Shown here: one piece after another, positions 34,928 through 43,426 of the stretch
Layout: every line of letters begins with the position of its first letter
Position numbering within the stretch: position 1 is the first letter of the stretch
Assembly: GCA_900555045.1 (NCBI GenBank)
Contig: USJW01000005.1
Coordinates: 12,394-76,393 of the forward strand
DNA length: 64,000 bases
Direction of reading: 5' to 3'
From: an uncultured Clostridium sp.
GTDB lineage: Bacteria > Bacillota > Clostridia > Lachnospirales > Lachnospiraceae
Position numbers and translations under genes: made by a program
The notes under the pieces: model-generated
The model's database searches: none
Seen by the model: the letters and a program-made list of their open reading frames with translations, nothing else
What the model was told of the DNA's origin: nothing

Positions 34928-34973
34928 AAAAATGAGCTGACCTCCCATAAACCACATGGGGCAGCTCATTTTT
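34928..34973. terminator. bidirectional hairpin, GAGCTG family copy 1
   Basis: AAAAATGAGCTG pairs with CAGCTCATTTTT, with TCCCAT/ATGGGG inside. It lies between the convergent lipoprotein and Imm22 genes. Its outer stem sequence recurs at 36738 and 42337. Confidence 0.85.
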
Positions 34974-35030
34974 GCAGCCGGGCCATGGCCATTTCACCAC
35001 GCAATCCCAGCCATCGCCGTTTTCTTCTTT

Positions 35031-35444
35031 CTATAAACAATCGTCCTCGTCGTACCAGCTGCGCTTCTCGTATGGGACTGTGCCTATAAAGTCCACATCC
35101 GCCCTGCCGCCTGCCTGTATCCCCTGGTCGTACTCATAGTCATACACCGCGATGACGCTGTTGTACTCTTTTTCCAGCTTCTCATCCCACTCCTCAATCT
35201 CATCCATGAACGATTCCGAGTAGCTCGCCCCTATCAGCAAATCCTCGATCGATTCCGGATTGTCGATCAGAAAGACATCCGAAAAGTCCATGTCATACCC
35301 GTACTGTTCGATGCCAAAATCCTCCTGGAATTTCGACCGGATCTCCTCCCCCTCAGGGCTTATATCGATCCGCGTATAGTCCTCCAAATCCTCCTCGCTC
35401 TCAAACCGTCCCAACCAGATTGACACAACAAGATCTTTCTCCAT
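35031..35444 (-). CDS. Imm22-family immunity protein (DUF4284)
   Basis: 137 residues, acidic. It matches the Imm22 pattern: opening LVVSIWLGRFESEEDLEDYTRI, then SKFQEDFGIEQYGYD and SYSESFMDEI. Imm22 proteins protect cells from polymorphic toxins delivered by neighbours. GAGGTG lies upstream of the ATG at 35444; the longer open frame to 35525 has no such site. No toxin gene is beside it. A perfect TATAAT (35543-35548, leftward) lies about 100 bases upstream. Confidence 0.8.
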   Translation of the reverse strand: MEKDLVVSIWLGRFESEEDLEDYTRIDISPEGEEIRSKFQEDFGIEQYGYDMDFSDVFLIDNPESIEDLLIGASYSESFMDEIEEWDEKLEKEYNSVIAVYDYEYDQGIQAGGRADVDFIGTVPYEKRSWYDEDDCL

Positions 35445-35741
35445 AGACACCTCACTAAAATCCAAAATAATCATTTTCCCAGCGCTCATATGGGGCTCTG
35501 CCGAAGCTGACGCCAACGCCAGCACTGCCTGCTATGCCATCTATTATACCAATTCTCCCGCGATGCGGCCAGCAATTTCGGCCCATATTTTTCCCATATT
35601 TTTTCCTCCAGGCACCTGTTTCATATCAGTTCCGACGGAGGACTCCGCCCACCCCATCTCTGCTCACCGGGCCACGGGAACTTAAATCATGGAATGCAGG
35701 CGTCACATGGTGATGCGCTTCCCTTTTCATACTATCTTTGC

Positions 35742-35747
35742 TATAAT
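35742..35747 (+). promoter_or_regulatory. -10 box before the 117-residue gene
   Basis: TATAAT at 35742-35747 lies 62 bases upstream of the ATG at 35809; no good -35 box is seen. The rest of the 35445-35808 gap shows only the leftward TATAAT of the Imm22 gene at 35543-35548 and no coding signal. Confidence 0.4.
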
Positions 35748-35808
35748 CTAGTAATATTACTTTTTAGCGCATCAGGCAGACAACGATAAGGGGGGCGCGT
35801 ATACAAAG

Positions 35809-36162
35809 ATGAAGGACAGCCTCAGAAAATTTTATGAGTACCTGGATTCCGATGAAAATTTGATGGATTTCGTCCGTCTCCGTGCGGAGTGGAGCGAGGA
35901 CTCTTTTCTTCAGATGAAGCGCCTGGCCCGGGATGTCATGAGGGACTATGCGGCTGAGGATTCCTACCCCAAGCGATTCGTCGCCTATTTTATGCGGGAA
36001 ATCCCCGCCCTCATTGACATACTCGCTCACTTTAAGCACTGTTCCGAAAAGGAGCGGCTCGCCGGATACACGGACAAGAGCTACCGCAGCATGATTGCAG
36101 AGCGAATCAAACAGTTGGAGGAATTCCGCCAGGAGTTTATCCGTTCGCTGGAGAATTACTAA
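35809..36162 (+). CDS. small helical protein, possible immunity protein
   Basis: 117 residues, helical, charged, without signal peptide or membrane segment. It begins SLRKFYEYLDSDENLMDFVRLR, with RFVAYFMREIPALIDILAHF in the middle. I do not recognise the family. AAGGGGGGC lies about 13 bases before the ATG, a rather long spacing. The next gene starts 27 bases downstream, so both form a unit inside the immunity-rich region, which is the only hint of function. Confidence 0.6.
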   Translation: MKDSLRKFYEYLDSDENLMDFVRLRAEWSEDSFLQMKRLARDVMRDYAAEDSYPKRFVAYFMREIPALIDILAHFKHCSEKERLAGYTDKSYRSMIAERIKQLEEFRQEFIRSLENY

Positions 36163-36189
36163 ACATCCGATTTCCGCAGGGGGGTGTCA

Positions 36190-36654
36190 TTGATCGAAGA
36201 ATACATCTGGAAGAAATGTAACTATAAACTTATGTTTGGGAAATGGAAAATTGGGATCATGCTTGAAGCGGGCTATCAGGTGCTCCAGTCAGCGGAAGCG
36301 AGAGAGGGCTGCACCAAGCTGACCGACCGAATCTATTTTCAAAGCATGCTCCTGCCATACCCGGCCAGCCAAACTCTGACGGCCGAAGAATTAGACGATT
36401 TTTGCCGCGGACTCAAACGGGTCAGTGACCGGATAGAGAACGCATTCCCAGAAGATTCCTGCCTGAAGATCGCACTGCGCGCCATTCAGTTTTCAGATTG
36501 CGATATACAAAATGAGGCCTTTACGGCCTCTGCCATCCAGTGGGCAAGCAAAACCTTCCGGTTCCCCATGCCTGACATCCGGGTGCATTTTGATGACTCG
36601 AAAGGGCGGAATGGAATGTATCGGTTTGACTTTAATGGGGGAGAAAAATCATGA
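36190..36654 (+). CDS. uncharacterised protein, possible immunity protein
   Basis: 154 residues from a TTG start at 36190, which has AGGGGGG 5 bases upstream; a GTG at 36184 lies inside that ribosome site and is less likely. No signal peptide. Distinct segments are YKLMFGKWKIGIMLEAGYQVL and FPMPDIRVHFDDSKGRNGMYRFDFNGGE at the end. The family is not recognised. It follows the 117-residue gene by 27 bases and ends before a GAGCTG-family hairpin. Confidence 0.55.
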   Translation: MIEEYIWKKCNYKLMFGKWKIGIMLEAGYQVLQSAEAREGCTKLTDRIYFQSMLLPYPASQTLTAEELDDFCRGLKRVSDRIENAFPEDSCLKIALRAIQFSDCDIQNEAFTASAIQWASKTFRFPMPDIRVHFDDSKGRNGMYRFDFNGGEKS

Positions 36655-36737
36655 CGATTATTTCAAAATGAGAAGGCTGCGAGGACTCAGAGCTTATTTA
36701 GAAGATGCAGGTTCGAGATCCCGCTTTCCCAGCTAAT

Positions 36738-36785
36738 AAAAAATGAGCTGAGCTCCTATGCTTATAAGGAATTCAGCTCATTTTA
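36738..36785. terminator. bidirectional hairpin, GAGCTG family copy 2
   Basis: AAAAATGAGCTG pairs with CAGCTCATTTTA across a short loop, between a rightward gene and the leftward broken cell-wall-binding gene. The outer stem matches copies at 34928 and 42337. Confidence 0.85.
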
Positions 36786-36860
36786 CTTTTACACTACAGA
36801 AAATTAAATTGTGCCAGGAAGTAAAAACGCTATTTCTGAAAAAATGATGATTTGGTCTGA

Positions 36861-37655
36861 TTATATATTAATAAAATAAAGATATAGTTTGTCGCTGCAA
36901 TACCAAACCATGTGTATTTTTTTGCCGTCTACATCGAAATCACAGAACACTTCATCGAAATAATGCCTTGGATCACTTGTAATTGGAAGACCTAATTCCC
37001 TTAACAGAGAATCCTTTTCCTCCGTATCCATAACCCGGTCGGAAATTGTACTGTCATAATAGAACTTTAAAAGCAACGTATTGTCGATGCCGGCACGCGT
37101 TTTGTCAACTTCCAGATATTGGTGGTAGTAGGATTTGGGGTAATTTACCACAAAACCATTTGCATAACTGACAGAATGGTAATCATAGCTGTCCCACTCG
37201 GCCACTTCGCCATATGGAGCATTTTCTTCACGGCTCTGGTAAACCATTTTCAGAGCGGTCCGATTGAGGCCATATTGATTGTAAGTTTCATCCTCGAAGT
37301 TTGTATCAATGTCTTTAGCGCGAACTGGTTTATAAGTCACAACAGCTCCATCTTTTACCTGTGCACCGTCTGCATTTACAGTGACAGGATAAATACCGTA
37401 CAATGTGAATGAGGTATCTGTATACAGATAGCCATTATCATCAAAGTATCAATATTCATAAACCCCATCGCTGTTGCCATCGATCCAGCATGGTATCATC
37501 ATGTAGGTTCCATCGCTTTTTCTCCAGCGCCACCCGGTCTCATCCTGCACCCATCCTGCTTGTCCGCCCGGTTCCTGTGTCATTGCAAATGCAGGTATAC
37601 ACATAATCAAAGAAAGAGCGACGGCAACGGCCGCCAATGCCAATTTTTTTCTCAT
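36861..37655 (-). pseudogene. exported cell-wall-binding-repeat protein interrupted by one in-frame stop
   Basis: The frame runs from ATG 37655 (AAAGGTGG upstream) with a signal peptide MRKKLALAAVAVALSLIM...AFA, then a cell-wall-binding repeat of the GWVQDETGWRWRKSDGTYM type. At 37449-37451 a TGA interrupts it exactly in frame; translation continues without a shift as YFDDNGYLYTDTSF, the expected rest of the repeat, and on to 36861 (about 265 codons in all). The C-terminal ~150 residues are unassigned. The remainder is intact, so the stop is recent, a sequencing error, or read through. The region is visibly AT-richer than the window. Confidence 0.75.
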
Positions 37656-37787
37656 TGTTAAAACCACCTTTATGAAATATTTTTTGCACCGGTTAATAAA
37701 ATTTTCTTCCTTATGAAAGCACAAAATAAAAACAGAGAGACGAAATCAATCTACCGTTCTGGTGTGCGCCGCGCAGATGCCGCCGGT

Positions 37788-38747
37788 TCACAGGATCTCC
37801 CTGCAGAACAGGCGCTCCTGGTTGTCCAGCAGCACCGCCTTGGAGCCACGAAAGCGGTATTGTTTTAGCAGCAGTTTTTTCCCTTCACAGACAATGTCCG
37901 CCCCGCCCTTGTAGCGCAGTTCCTGTCCCCTAAGTTCATAGTAGTGGAACTGACTGTGGTCCCCATAACCTCCGTCCGTCAAAATCCCCCTGCCGCTGGC
38001 CGTGATCAGAAAGGCCGTCATGCCATCCCTCTGTGGCTTAAACACCCGGTCCCCGGACCGGAAATTCATCCGCACCAGGTTGAACTCGCTGTAGTAGTAA
38101 AACCAGAGGTTTTCCTGGTCATCCAGGTTCATGGCATAGCAGTCCCAGATCGGATAGGTTTTGTTCTTCCATATCGGCTGGCCGTTCCGGTCCCAAACGA
38201 TCAGACCGCAGCTTCCCACCGGCCTGTCCCAGCCGAAATTGCCGAACACGCCCTCGTCAAAATAGCTGGTGATGATCCGCCCGTCACAGGCGACTGCGCA
38301 GGACTGGATGCCGTCGCCCAGGCACATCTCCTGAAGCTTCCTACCGTTTTTATCCACAATCACCGCGTTTTGGTCCACGCTGCCGTCCCGGTAGCACATG
38401 GATCTGGCGCCCAACAGCAGGATGTCCTCCCCTATGGGCTGAATAAAATGGAAATTCATTTCCTGCACGCCGAAATCATACGGCTCCCAGCCTAGCACCG
38501 TGCCGTCCTGCCAATCCACCGCCAGGCCAATGCCCCGGTAGTGCGCATTGGCCCTGGTGTCCACGAACATTCCGTTGATCCGCTCCGGCACATGACCGGA
38601 AAAGAGCAGATAGACCAGCCCGTCTGCTCCCACAGAGCAGTCCACCATCGTCCAGCCGTCAAGCCCTGACTCCCGTTTTAAAGACCATAGGTCCAGGTGC
38701 TCCGTCACTGTAAATTCTACGCCCGTATTCTCCACCGCTCCTCTCAC
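37788..38747 (-). CDS. uncharacterised WD/propeller-like protein coupled to SMI1/KNR4 gene
   Basis: 319 residues, cytoplasmic. Repeated strand-rich blocks with aromatic and Asp/Gly turns (VDCSVGADGLVYLLFSG, FIQPIGEDILLLGARSM, MNLDDQENLWFYYYSEFN, LITASGRGILTDGGYGDH) suggest a beta-propeller. The start overlaps the stop of the upstream SMI1/KNR4 gene by 4 bases (ATGA), so the two are translationally coupled and probably act together. I cannot name the family; membership of a toxin-immunity set is inferred from the neighbours. Confidence 0.7.
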   Translation of the reverse strand: MRGAVENTGVEFTVTEHLDLWSLKRESGLDGWTMVDCSVGADGLVYLLFSGHVPERINGMFVDTRANAHYRGIGLAVDWQDGTVLGWEPYDFGVQEMNFHFIQPIGEDILLLGARSMCYRDGSVDQNAVIVDKNGRKLQEMCLGDGIQSCAVACDGRIITSYFDEGVFGNFGWDRPVGSCGLIVWDRNGQPIWKNKTYPIWDCYAMNLDDQENLWFYYYSEFNLVRMNFRSGDRVFKPQRDGMTAFLITASGRGILTDGGYGDHSQFHYYELRGQELRYKGGADIVCEGKKLLLKQYRFRGSKAVLLDNQERLFCREIL

Positions 38748-40105
38748 TGCTTTATGATCCCCTGGGCTTTAAAGGCCACCAGCAGGTTATTGCGCATGAT
38801 CTTGTCGCCCTGATACTTCTCCCACATCCACTCATAGGTCTCAAGCAGACCGGCACAGGGCAGCTTTGCCACCGCCTGCAGTGCATTTAAGGCCACATCC
38901 CAGGATTCGTCCCGCATGAGCGCCGCAAACAGCGGGATGCACGCCTCCTTGTCCGGGCAGCCGCCCATCACGTAGACTGCAATTTTCCGGTTCGCCTCCC
39001 CATTTTCGGGATTCGCCGCAAAGGGCGCGATATCCGCCGCCCTGCGGCACCCGCAGTCGCCCAGGAAAAACAGCAGCCTCCCCTTCTCTTTCACCTCCGA
39101 ATGGTAGAGCAGCTCCACCATCCGTGGGTAAAACCGGTCCCTGTAGGCTTCAGGGAGCCCCCTTGCGCAGTCCACCGCCCCGGCGGGGTTCTGACCTGCT
39201 AACAGGGTCTCGAACACAGCAATGCCGCAAGGCAGGTCGAACCGAAAGAGTAACTCCGTGCGCAGCCCGTCCAGTTCCGGGTCCTGCAGCCCGGCTAAGA
39301 ACTCCACGGTGGCCGCCTCCGCCTTCCTGAAGCGCTCCAGACCCTGCAGAATCTGCCACCGCTCCCGCAGTGTGGAGGCCGCCGGATAGCTTGCCACCAG
39401 CTCCCGCTCCGATTTCAGGCTGCGGTAGCCGTAGGACGCAACATCGTTGCCCGCAAGGATCTCCTGAAAAAAGGCCGCATACCAGTCCAAAAAGGAAAGA
39501 CCCGTGAAAAATGGCCCGTAATCCGGCTCCAGATTCCAGTCGAAGCAGACGATCCTGCCCTGTTCGCTCCCCTTCCACATCAGGGCGTTATCGTAGGTGC
39601 AGCCCTGGGTTCCGATCACCAGAAGGCCAGAGCACACCTCCCGTATGACGGCGTCGTACGCCTCGTCGTCCGGTGCTTCGTCGGCCCGCTCCATGGCCTC
39701 CCGCCAGTCCTGCTCCGTCATCCGCCGGTCGATGAAGGCCGGAAGCCCCTCCTCATCCCGGTCCGTGTACTGGTCTAGATACTCCGTGTACATGGCCAGC
39801 TTTTGAAGCGGATACAGACCGTAGTATGGCCCTGCCCCTCCGTTTCCCACCTGCGTGAGAAAAAATACATACTCCTTAGGCAGCTTCACGTGGTATTCCG
39901 CCTCAAAGCGCGCCACCTCCTCCGGAGATACCGTGGGGTTTAGCTGGTACTTGTGGCGCTCAGCCCCAAACACCTTGCGCTGTCTGTCCGCCTGCCCCGC
40001 CTTTCTCACCAACTCCCGCAGATACGCTGCATGGGCTTTGGAGAGCGGTTCAAATGTCTCCGGCTCATGCCTTGGCCTGCCAAACAATCTTCTCTGCCAA
40101 TCCAT
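38744..40105 (-). CDS. SMI1/KNR4 (SUKH) immunity-type protein with helical-repeat C-terminus
   Basis: 453 residues. Residues about 60-220 are a SUKH domain, recognised by VARFEAEYHVKLPKEYVFFLTQVGNGGAGPYYGLYPL and later MWKGSEQGRIVCFDW. SUKH proteins are the commonest immunity proteins to nuclease and deaminase toxins. Residues about 240-453 are HEAT-like helices. AGGAGGATGAGCG precedes the ATG. It is flanked by the crystallin-J1-like gene (22-base gap upstream) and the coupled propeller-like gene. Confidence 0.85.
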   Translation of the reverse strand: MDWQRRLFGRPRHEPETFEPLSKAHAAYLRELVRKAGQADRQRKVFGAERHKYQLNPTVSPEEVARFEAEYHVKLPKEYVFFLTQVGNGGAGPYYGLYPLQKLAMYTEYLDQYTDRDEEGLPAFIDRRMTEQDWREAMERADEAPDDEAYDAVIREVCSGLLVIGTQGCTYDNALMWKGSEQGRIVCFDWNLEPDYGPFFTGLSFLDWYAAFFQEILAGNDVASYGYRSLKSERELVASYPAASTLRERWQILQGLERFRKAEAATVEFLAGLQDPELDGLRTELLFRFDLPCGIAVFETLLAGQNPAGAVDCARGLPEAYRDRFYPRMVELLYHSEVKEKGRLLFFLGDCGCRRAADIAPFAANPENGEANRKIAVYVMGGCPDKEACIPLFAALMRDESWDVALNALQAVAKLPCAGLLETYEWMWEKYQGDKIMRNNLLVAFKAQGIIKQ

Positions 40106-40127
40106 CGCTCATCCTCCTGGCCGCCCC

Positions 40128-40484
40128 CTAAGCGTCCGTCTCAGGCCCAAAGGCATTTACAACCTCGATCCGCCCGCAAATGTGCCGGTTGAACTCGTCC
40201 AACTCATCTGCCGGTATCCAATATTCCTCGTGCCAGGAGGCGCCTACGATATGGGATTCAAACCTGGAAATATATGAGTCCTCCACCTCGAACCGGGTTA
40301 CATACCCCCTGTACCCGGACCGCTCGTCCCGGGTATTCCAGCGTTCTGCAATCTCCTGGGCGTAACGCTGGTTCAAAACCGGATAAAAGATCGGCTGTTC
40401 CGGCAGGCGCGGCGGGAACGCCCGGTATCCACTCTCTCTGATCAGCTCCAATTCCCGCTCTCCCACAGGTCTATACAATATCAT
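40128..40484 (-). CDS. ADP-ribosylation/crystallin J1-like small protein
   Basis: 118 residues, soluble. It has the compact pattern of proteins annotated in Firmicutes as ADP-ribosylation/crystallin J1: opening MILYRPVGERELELI, then FPPRLPEQPIFYPVLN, GYVTRFEVEDSYISRFE and EYWIPADELDEFNRHICG. It is too short to be the full ADP-ribosylglycohydrolase and lacks its metal-binding motifs, so the database name is misleading. GGGAGGACAGAGCC precedes the ATG. It is the first gene of a three-gene unit with the SUKH protein. Confidence 0.75.
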   Translation of the reverse strand: MILYRPVGERELELIRESGYRAFPPRLPEQPIFYPVLNQRYAQEIAERWNTRDERSGYRGYVTRFEVEDSYISRFESHIVGASWHEEYWIPADELDEFNRHICGRIEVVNAFGPETDA

Positions 40485-40543
40485 GGCTCTGTCCTCCCTC
40501 TCTATACCGCCGCCTCGCAGACGGCCAACTGCCCGGCGGCCAA

Positions 40544-40858
40544 TTGCCCGCCGTTTCTCCTCTTATTCTACATGCTTTTCGCTCCGCACGCCATACCTTA
40601 TTGAAGCGATCTAAACGGATTCTATCTAAAAATGAGGACCGCCACAAAGATCGACGGCCCTCATTCCAGCTAGTCAACACCCGGGGCGGTGTCTCCAGAA
40701 TCATTTTGAAAAAGTATCGGAATCTGGACATCGCGCAGGCTGCGATAACAGAGGCAGAACGCATCCGCGGCCGATATGGCCGGGAATTGGATACAATTTT
40801 ACAGGAAAAAGGGAATCGCTATCTGTATGAAAATCCCATCAACTTCCGCGCACTTTAG
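40544..40858 (+). pseudogene. possible 3' remnant of an unidentified gene
   Basis: An open frame with no ribosome site and no credible start codon; the last ~55 codons (from about 40690) read like protein, with ITEAERIRGRYGRELDTIL and a terminal NPINFRAL, while the first part does not. It could be the tail of a gene lost by deletion in this accessory region. No family is recognised. It may also be chance. Confidence 0.3.
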
Positions 40859-41497
40859 TTAATTGTATGGTATTTCTATTCTGGCATAGTAACCACTCTG
40901 AAACGGTAATCCGTCTATTATAATCCCTATCCCATGTTCTATGATATACCACTTATTTTTATTATCTGAATCGATAGAAAAAATACGTTTTACTTGTTCA
41001 CTGTCGATTTTTCCAAACTTAATTTCAAAATCATCATTATTAATCCTGTCCCTCAAAGCTTCCTCTCCTGCCTCAACCATATCCCCTAAATTCAAAATCC
41101 TCTCATTCTTCAAATCGATGTTCATCCCATAGCAGCTATAGATTATCCCTGCCCCATCTTCTTCACATTGTATTCCATAAAAACATACACTGAATAAATC
41201 AGAGGCTTGTTCCGTTATAAAATAATCCAATCCCAAGTCAGAATTTGAATGGCTGAGCTGTTGAATATAATGATCGATTATTTCATTAATATTTTCTGTC
41301 TTCTTGCTATTATTTTTATATGTTATCTTAGGAAAATTGATACATATATTGTCGCCGCTTTCATATGTATCTGTGGACACTCTATATCCGGCAAACTTAA
41401 ATATAATAAACCAACTTATCAAAAAGCAGATGCATACTACAAGAAAAGCAACGATATAATATACGCTTTTTCTACATTTTTTTCCCTGGCGAATCAT
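40859..41497 (-). CDS. membrane-anchored protein of unknown function (AT-rich gene)
   Basis: 212 residues. One N-terminal membrane helix (about 12-34), then an extracytoplasmic domain with FPKITYKNNSKKTENINEII, YGIQCEEDGAGIIYSCYGMN and ILNLGDMV. The layout recalls the DUF3298/DUF4163 fold of exported clostridial proteins, but this is a weak resemblance. GGAAGGAGAAGT precedes the ATG at 41497. Codon use is strikingly AT-rich compared with the window, which suggests acquisition from a low-GC relative. It lies 25 bases after the next gene upstream, so they form a pair. Confidence 0.65.
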   Translation of the reverse strand: MIRQGKKCRKSVYYIVAFLVVCICFLISWFIIFKFAGYRVSTDTYESGDNICINFPKITYKNNSKKTENINEIIDHYIQQLSHSNSDLGLDYFITEQASDLFSVCFYGIQCEEDGAGIIYSCYGMNIDLKNERILNLGDMVEAGEEALRDRINNDDFEIKFGKIDSEQVKRIFSIDSDNKNKWYIIEHGIGIIIDGLPFQSGYYARIEIPYN

Positions 41498-41522
41498 ACT
41501 TCTCCTTCCAACAAAATTGACA

Positions 41523-41975
41523 TCAATTCTGATCGGCCCTCTGTAAAGGTACGGTATAATCATCATTATCAAACCGATTATCTGCACCCAAAGAGCTTAC
41601 ATAGACAAAATCCCGTTGATCCAGTCTTGTTAAAGTATCTGTTTGCCTGTTGTATTGATAGTGCATCGTATATCCCTCAATCGGAATATAACCCATATAA
41701 TCGTAGGTGCAGTCATTGTAATCAACAATTATTTTATTCCCCCTCACCTCATAGGTACCTTTTTCATGATTTCTATAACCATGCCGTTCTACCGTACCAT
41801 CTGTATAAAAGGTCACCTCATAACGAGATGCCCAGGACTCTGAACCGTTCGTCCAATTCCCTACGATTCTGTTCTTACAGTAACGAATATTTTCTATATA
41901 AATGACTGCACATAGAATTAAGAGCAAAATTAAAAATCCAATCACAAATTTCGTCTTCTTTGTTTTTTTATCCAT
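41523..41975 (-). CDS. membrane-anchored lipocalin-like small protein (AT-rich gene)
   Basis: 150 residues. A membrane anchor (about 8-28) is followed by a compact beta domain: IVGNWTNGSESWASRYEVTFYTDG, then GTYEVRGNKIIVDYND and TDTLTRLDQRDFVYV. The W-T-x-E-x-T-F-x-x-D-G-x progression resembles lipocalin-like/DUF5640-type domains that test whether a value fits a scale; the exact family is not certain. AAGGAGAAAG precedes the ATG at 41975. It is AT-rich like its partner downstream. Confidence 0.65.
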   Translation of the reverse strand: MDKKTKKTKFVIGFLILLLILCAVIYIENIRYCKNRIVGNWTNGSESWASRYEVTFYTDGTVERHGYRNHEKGTYEVRGNKIIVDYNDCTYDYMGYIPIEGYTMHYQYNRQTDTLTRLDQRDFVYVSSLGADNRFDNDDYTVPLQRADQN

Positions 41976-42154
41976 CTTTCTCCTTAAGCAGAGAGGGAAA
42001 TGCAAAAATCCCCGCTCCGCAAACCGCCCGTTAATCCGGCGCTCATTCCCGCAGCTGGAAGCTGTGTCCATTATACCATTGATGTTAAGCTCCCTCAACC
42101 CTTCCGTATACTCCCGGTTTCCAGGCACAGACAGCGGTTGCTGTTCATAGGTGG

Positions 42155-42327
42155 TATTCCGCGAGGCGTTTTTTGTGAGTGAAGCGGAGCGGAAGTCACA
42201 GAAAACCCGAGGGTAGCAGCGCGAAACGGAGGTGCCATAAAACGCAAAAAGGGACTAAGCACCAGCAGGCATCACGCGACCAAAAATTATAGTCACGCCT
42301 TACTGCCTGCTGCTTAATTCCCTTTAA
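42155..42327. repeat. palindrome-rich non-coding element
   Basis: Two structures lie side by side: GCGTTTT (near 42165) facing AAAACGC (near 42240) around a GC-rich ~70-base core, and a long imperfect hairpin whose arms are about 42246-42271 and 42304-42327 (AGCAGGCA with TGCCTGCT, AAAGGGA with TCCCTTT). No open frame is present. It may be a decayed small transposable element or an intergenic repeat. The remainder of 41976-42391 shows no gene. Confidence 0.4.
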
Positions 42328-42336
42328 CACAAAAAC

Positions 42337-42385
42337 AAAATGAGCTGCCCCCCCTCCGCATAAGCAGAAGCGTACAGCTCATTTT
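42337..42385 (-). terminator. terminator after tRNA-Gln, GAGCTG family copy 3
   Basis: AAAATGAGCTG (42337-42347) pairs with CAGCTCATTTT (42375-42385). It lies just downstream of tRNA-Gln read leftwards and shares its outer stem with copies at 34928 and 36738. Confidence 0.8.
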
Positions 42386-42391
42386 CCCTAG

Positions 42392-42463
42392 CTGGGCCAG
42401 CGGGATTCGAACCCTCGAGTGCAGGAGTCAAAGTCCTGTGCCTTACCGCTTGGCGATGGCCCA
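42392..42463 (-). tRNA. tRNA-Gln (UUG)
   Basis: Leftward cloverleaf of 72 bases: acceptor TGGGCCA/TGGCCCA, anticodon stem CAGGA/TCCTG with loop CTTTGAC (anticodon TTG), and T-loop GGTTCGAATCC. It stands alone at the edge of the accessory region. I see no duplicated 3' end that would mark an att site. Confidence 0.95.
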
Positions 42464-42583
42464 CCAGCCGTTTATTTCCCGGCATACCCAATCATAATAC
42501 CATAGAATCGACGGCTTGGCAAGACCCGTTTCGCAGCGGATTTTCTCAGAAATTTTCTCAGCAGATTTGAAGCGAAATCCACG

Positions 42584-43423
42584 CTACCCCTTCACCGCCC
42601 CGGAGGTCAGTCCCTGGATAAAATACCGCTGCAGGAATATAAAGATGACGGTCACAGGGATCGCGGCCACGATGCTGGCGGCCATCATGTAACCCCAGTT
42701 GGTGGACGCCTCCCCCAGGAAGGTCATCACCAGGCCGGAGGCCAGGGTCCGCTTGGCGGTGTCCGTCACCAGGGTCATGGAGTAGAGCAGGTCGTTCCAG
42801 CTCCACACGAACCCGTAGATGGCGATGGAGATCATGCCCGGGATGGTGATGGGGAACACGATCTGGAACATGATTTTTAGGTTTCCGGCACCGTCGATCC
42901 GAGCGCTCTCGATCAGGGAATCCGGCAGCTGGTCAAAGTAGGACTTTAAGGTCCAGGTGCCAACCGGCAGCGTGAACACCACGTAGGAGATCAGAAGCGC
43001 CCAGTAGCTCCCCAGAAGCCCGGTCTTCTGCATCAGCACGTAGATGGACAGAAGCAGGATGGCCTGTGGAAAGGCCTGGCTCATCATGAACAGCCCCATC
43101 ACCAGCTTGCGCCCGCGGTAGCGGAACTTGGAGAAGCTGTAGGCCGCAAAGGCGCAGACGATGGTGGCCATCAGACTGCTGCCAAAGGACACGACGAGGC
43201 TGTTGCGCAGATAGCGCATGATCTTCTCGTCCGTCACGATGTGGACGATGTTCTCCAGTGTCTTGGTGCCGGTAAAAAAGTCCAGGGAGAAGGTCTCCGC
43301 CGTGGGCTTTAAAGCCGTGTTGATCATCCAGAGCAGCGGCAGAAAGATAAATCCGCCGATGAACACGGTGAAAAACCAGAAAAATACGCGAAATGCCGGT
43401 GTCTTGCGAAACATATCCCTCAC
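42584..43423 (-). CDS. carbohydrate ABC transporter permease (MalG type)
   Basis: 279 residues, six membrane segments. The EAA loop that contacts the ATPase reads SLIESARIDGAGNLKIMFQIVFPITIPGM, and FFTVFIGGFIFLPLLWM forms the first helix. It starts 4 bases after the stop of the partner permease and is the last gene of the operon. No ATPase is encoded here; a shared MsmX-type ATPase elsewhere in the genome is the usual solution. Confidence 0.95.
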   Translation of the reverse strand: MRDMFRKTPAFRVFFWFFTVFIGGFIFLPLLWMINTALKPTAETFSLDFFTGTKTLENIVHIVTDEKIMRYLRNSLVVSFGSSLMATIVCAFAAYSFSKFRYRGRKLVMGLFMMSQAFPQAILLLSIYVLMQKTGLLGSYWALLISYVVFTLPVGTWTLKSYFDQLPDSLIESARIDGAGNLKIMFQIVFPITIPGMISIAIYGFVWSWNDLLYSMTLVTDTAKRTLASGLVMTFLGEASTNWGYMMAASIVAAIPVTVIFIFLQRYFIQGLTSGAVKG

Positions 43424-43426
43424 CCC

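Noticed and set aside
36512..36736. 74-residue + frame overlapping the end of the 154-residue gene
   Set aside because: Out-of-frame shadow without ribosome site; it runs up to the GAGCTG hairpin.
42392..42463. tRNA-Gln as an att site for an integrated island
   Set aside because: No integrase gene and no duplicated tRNA 3' end was seen in the neighbouring accessory region.
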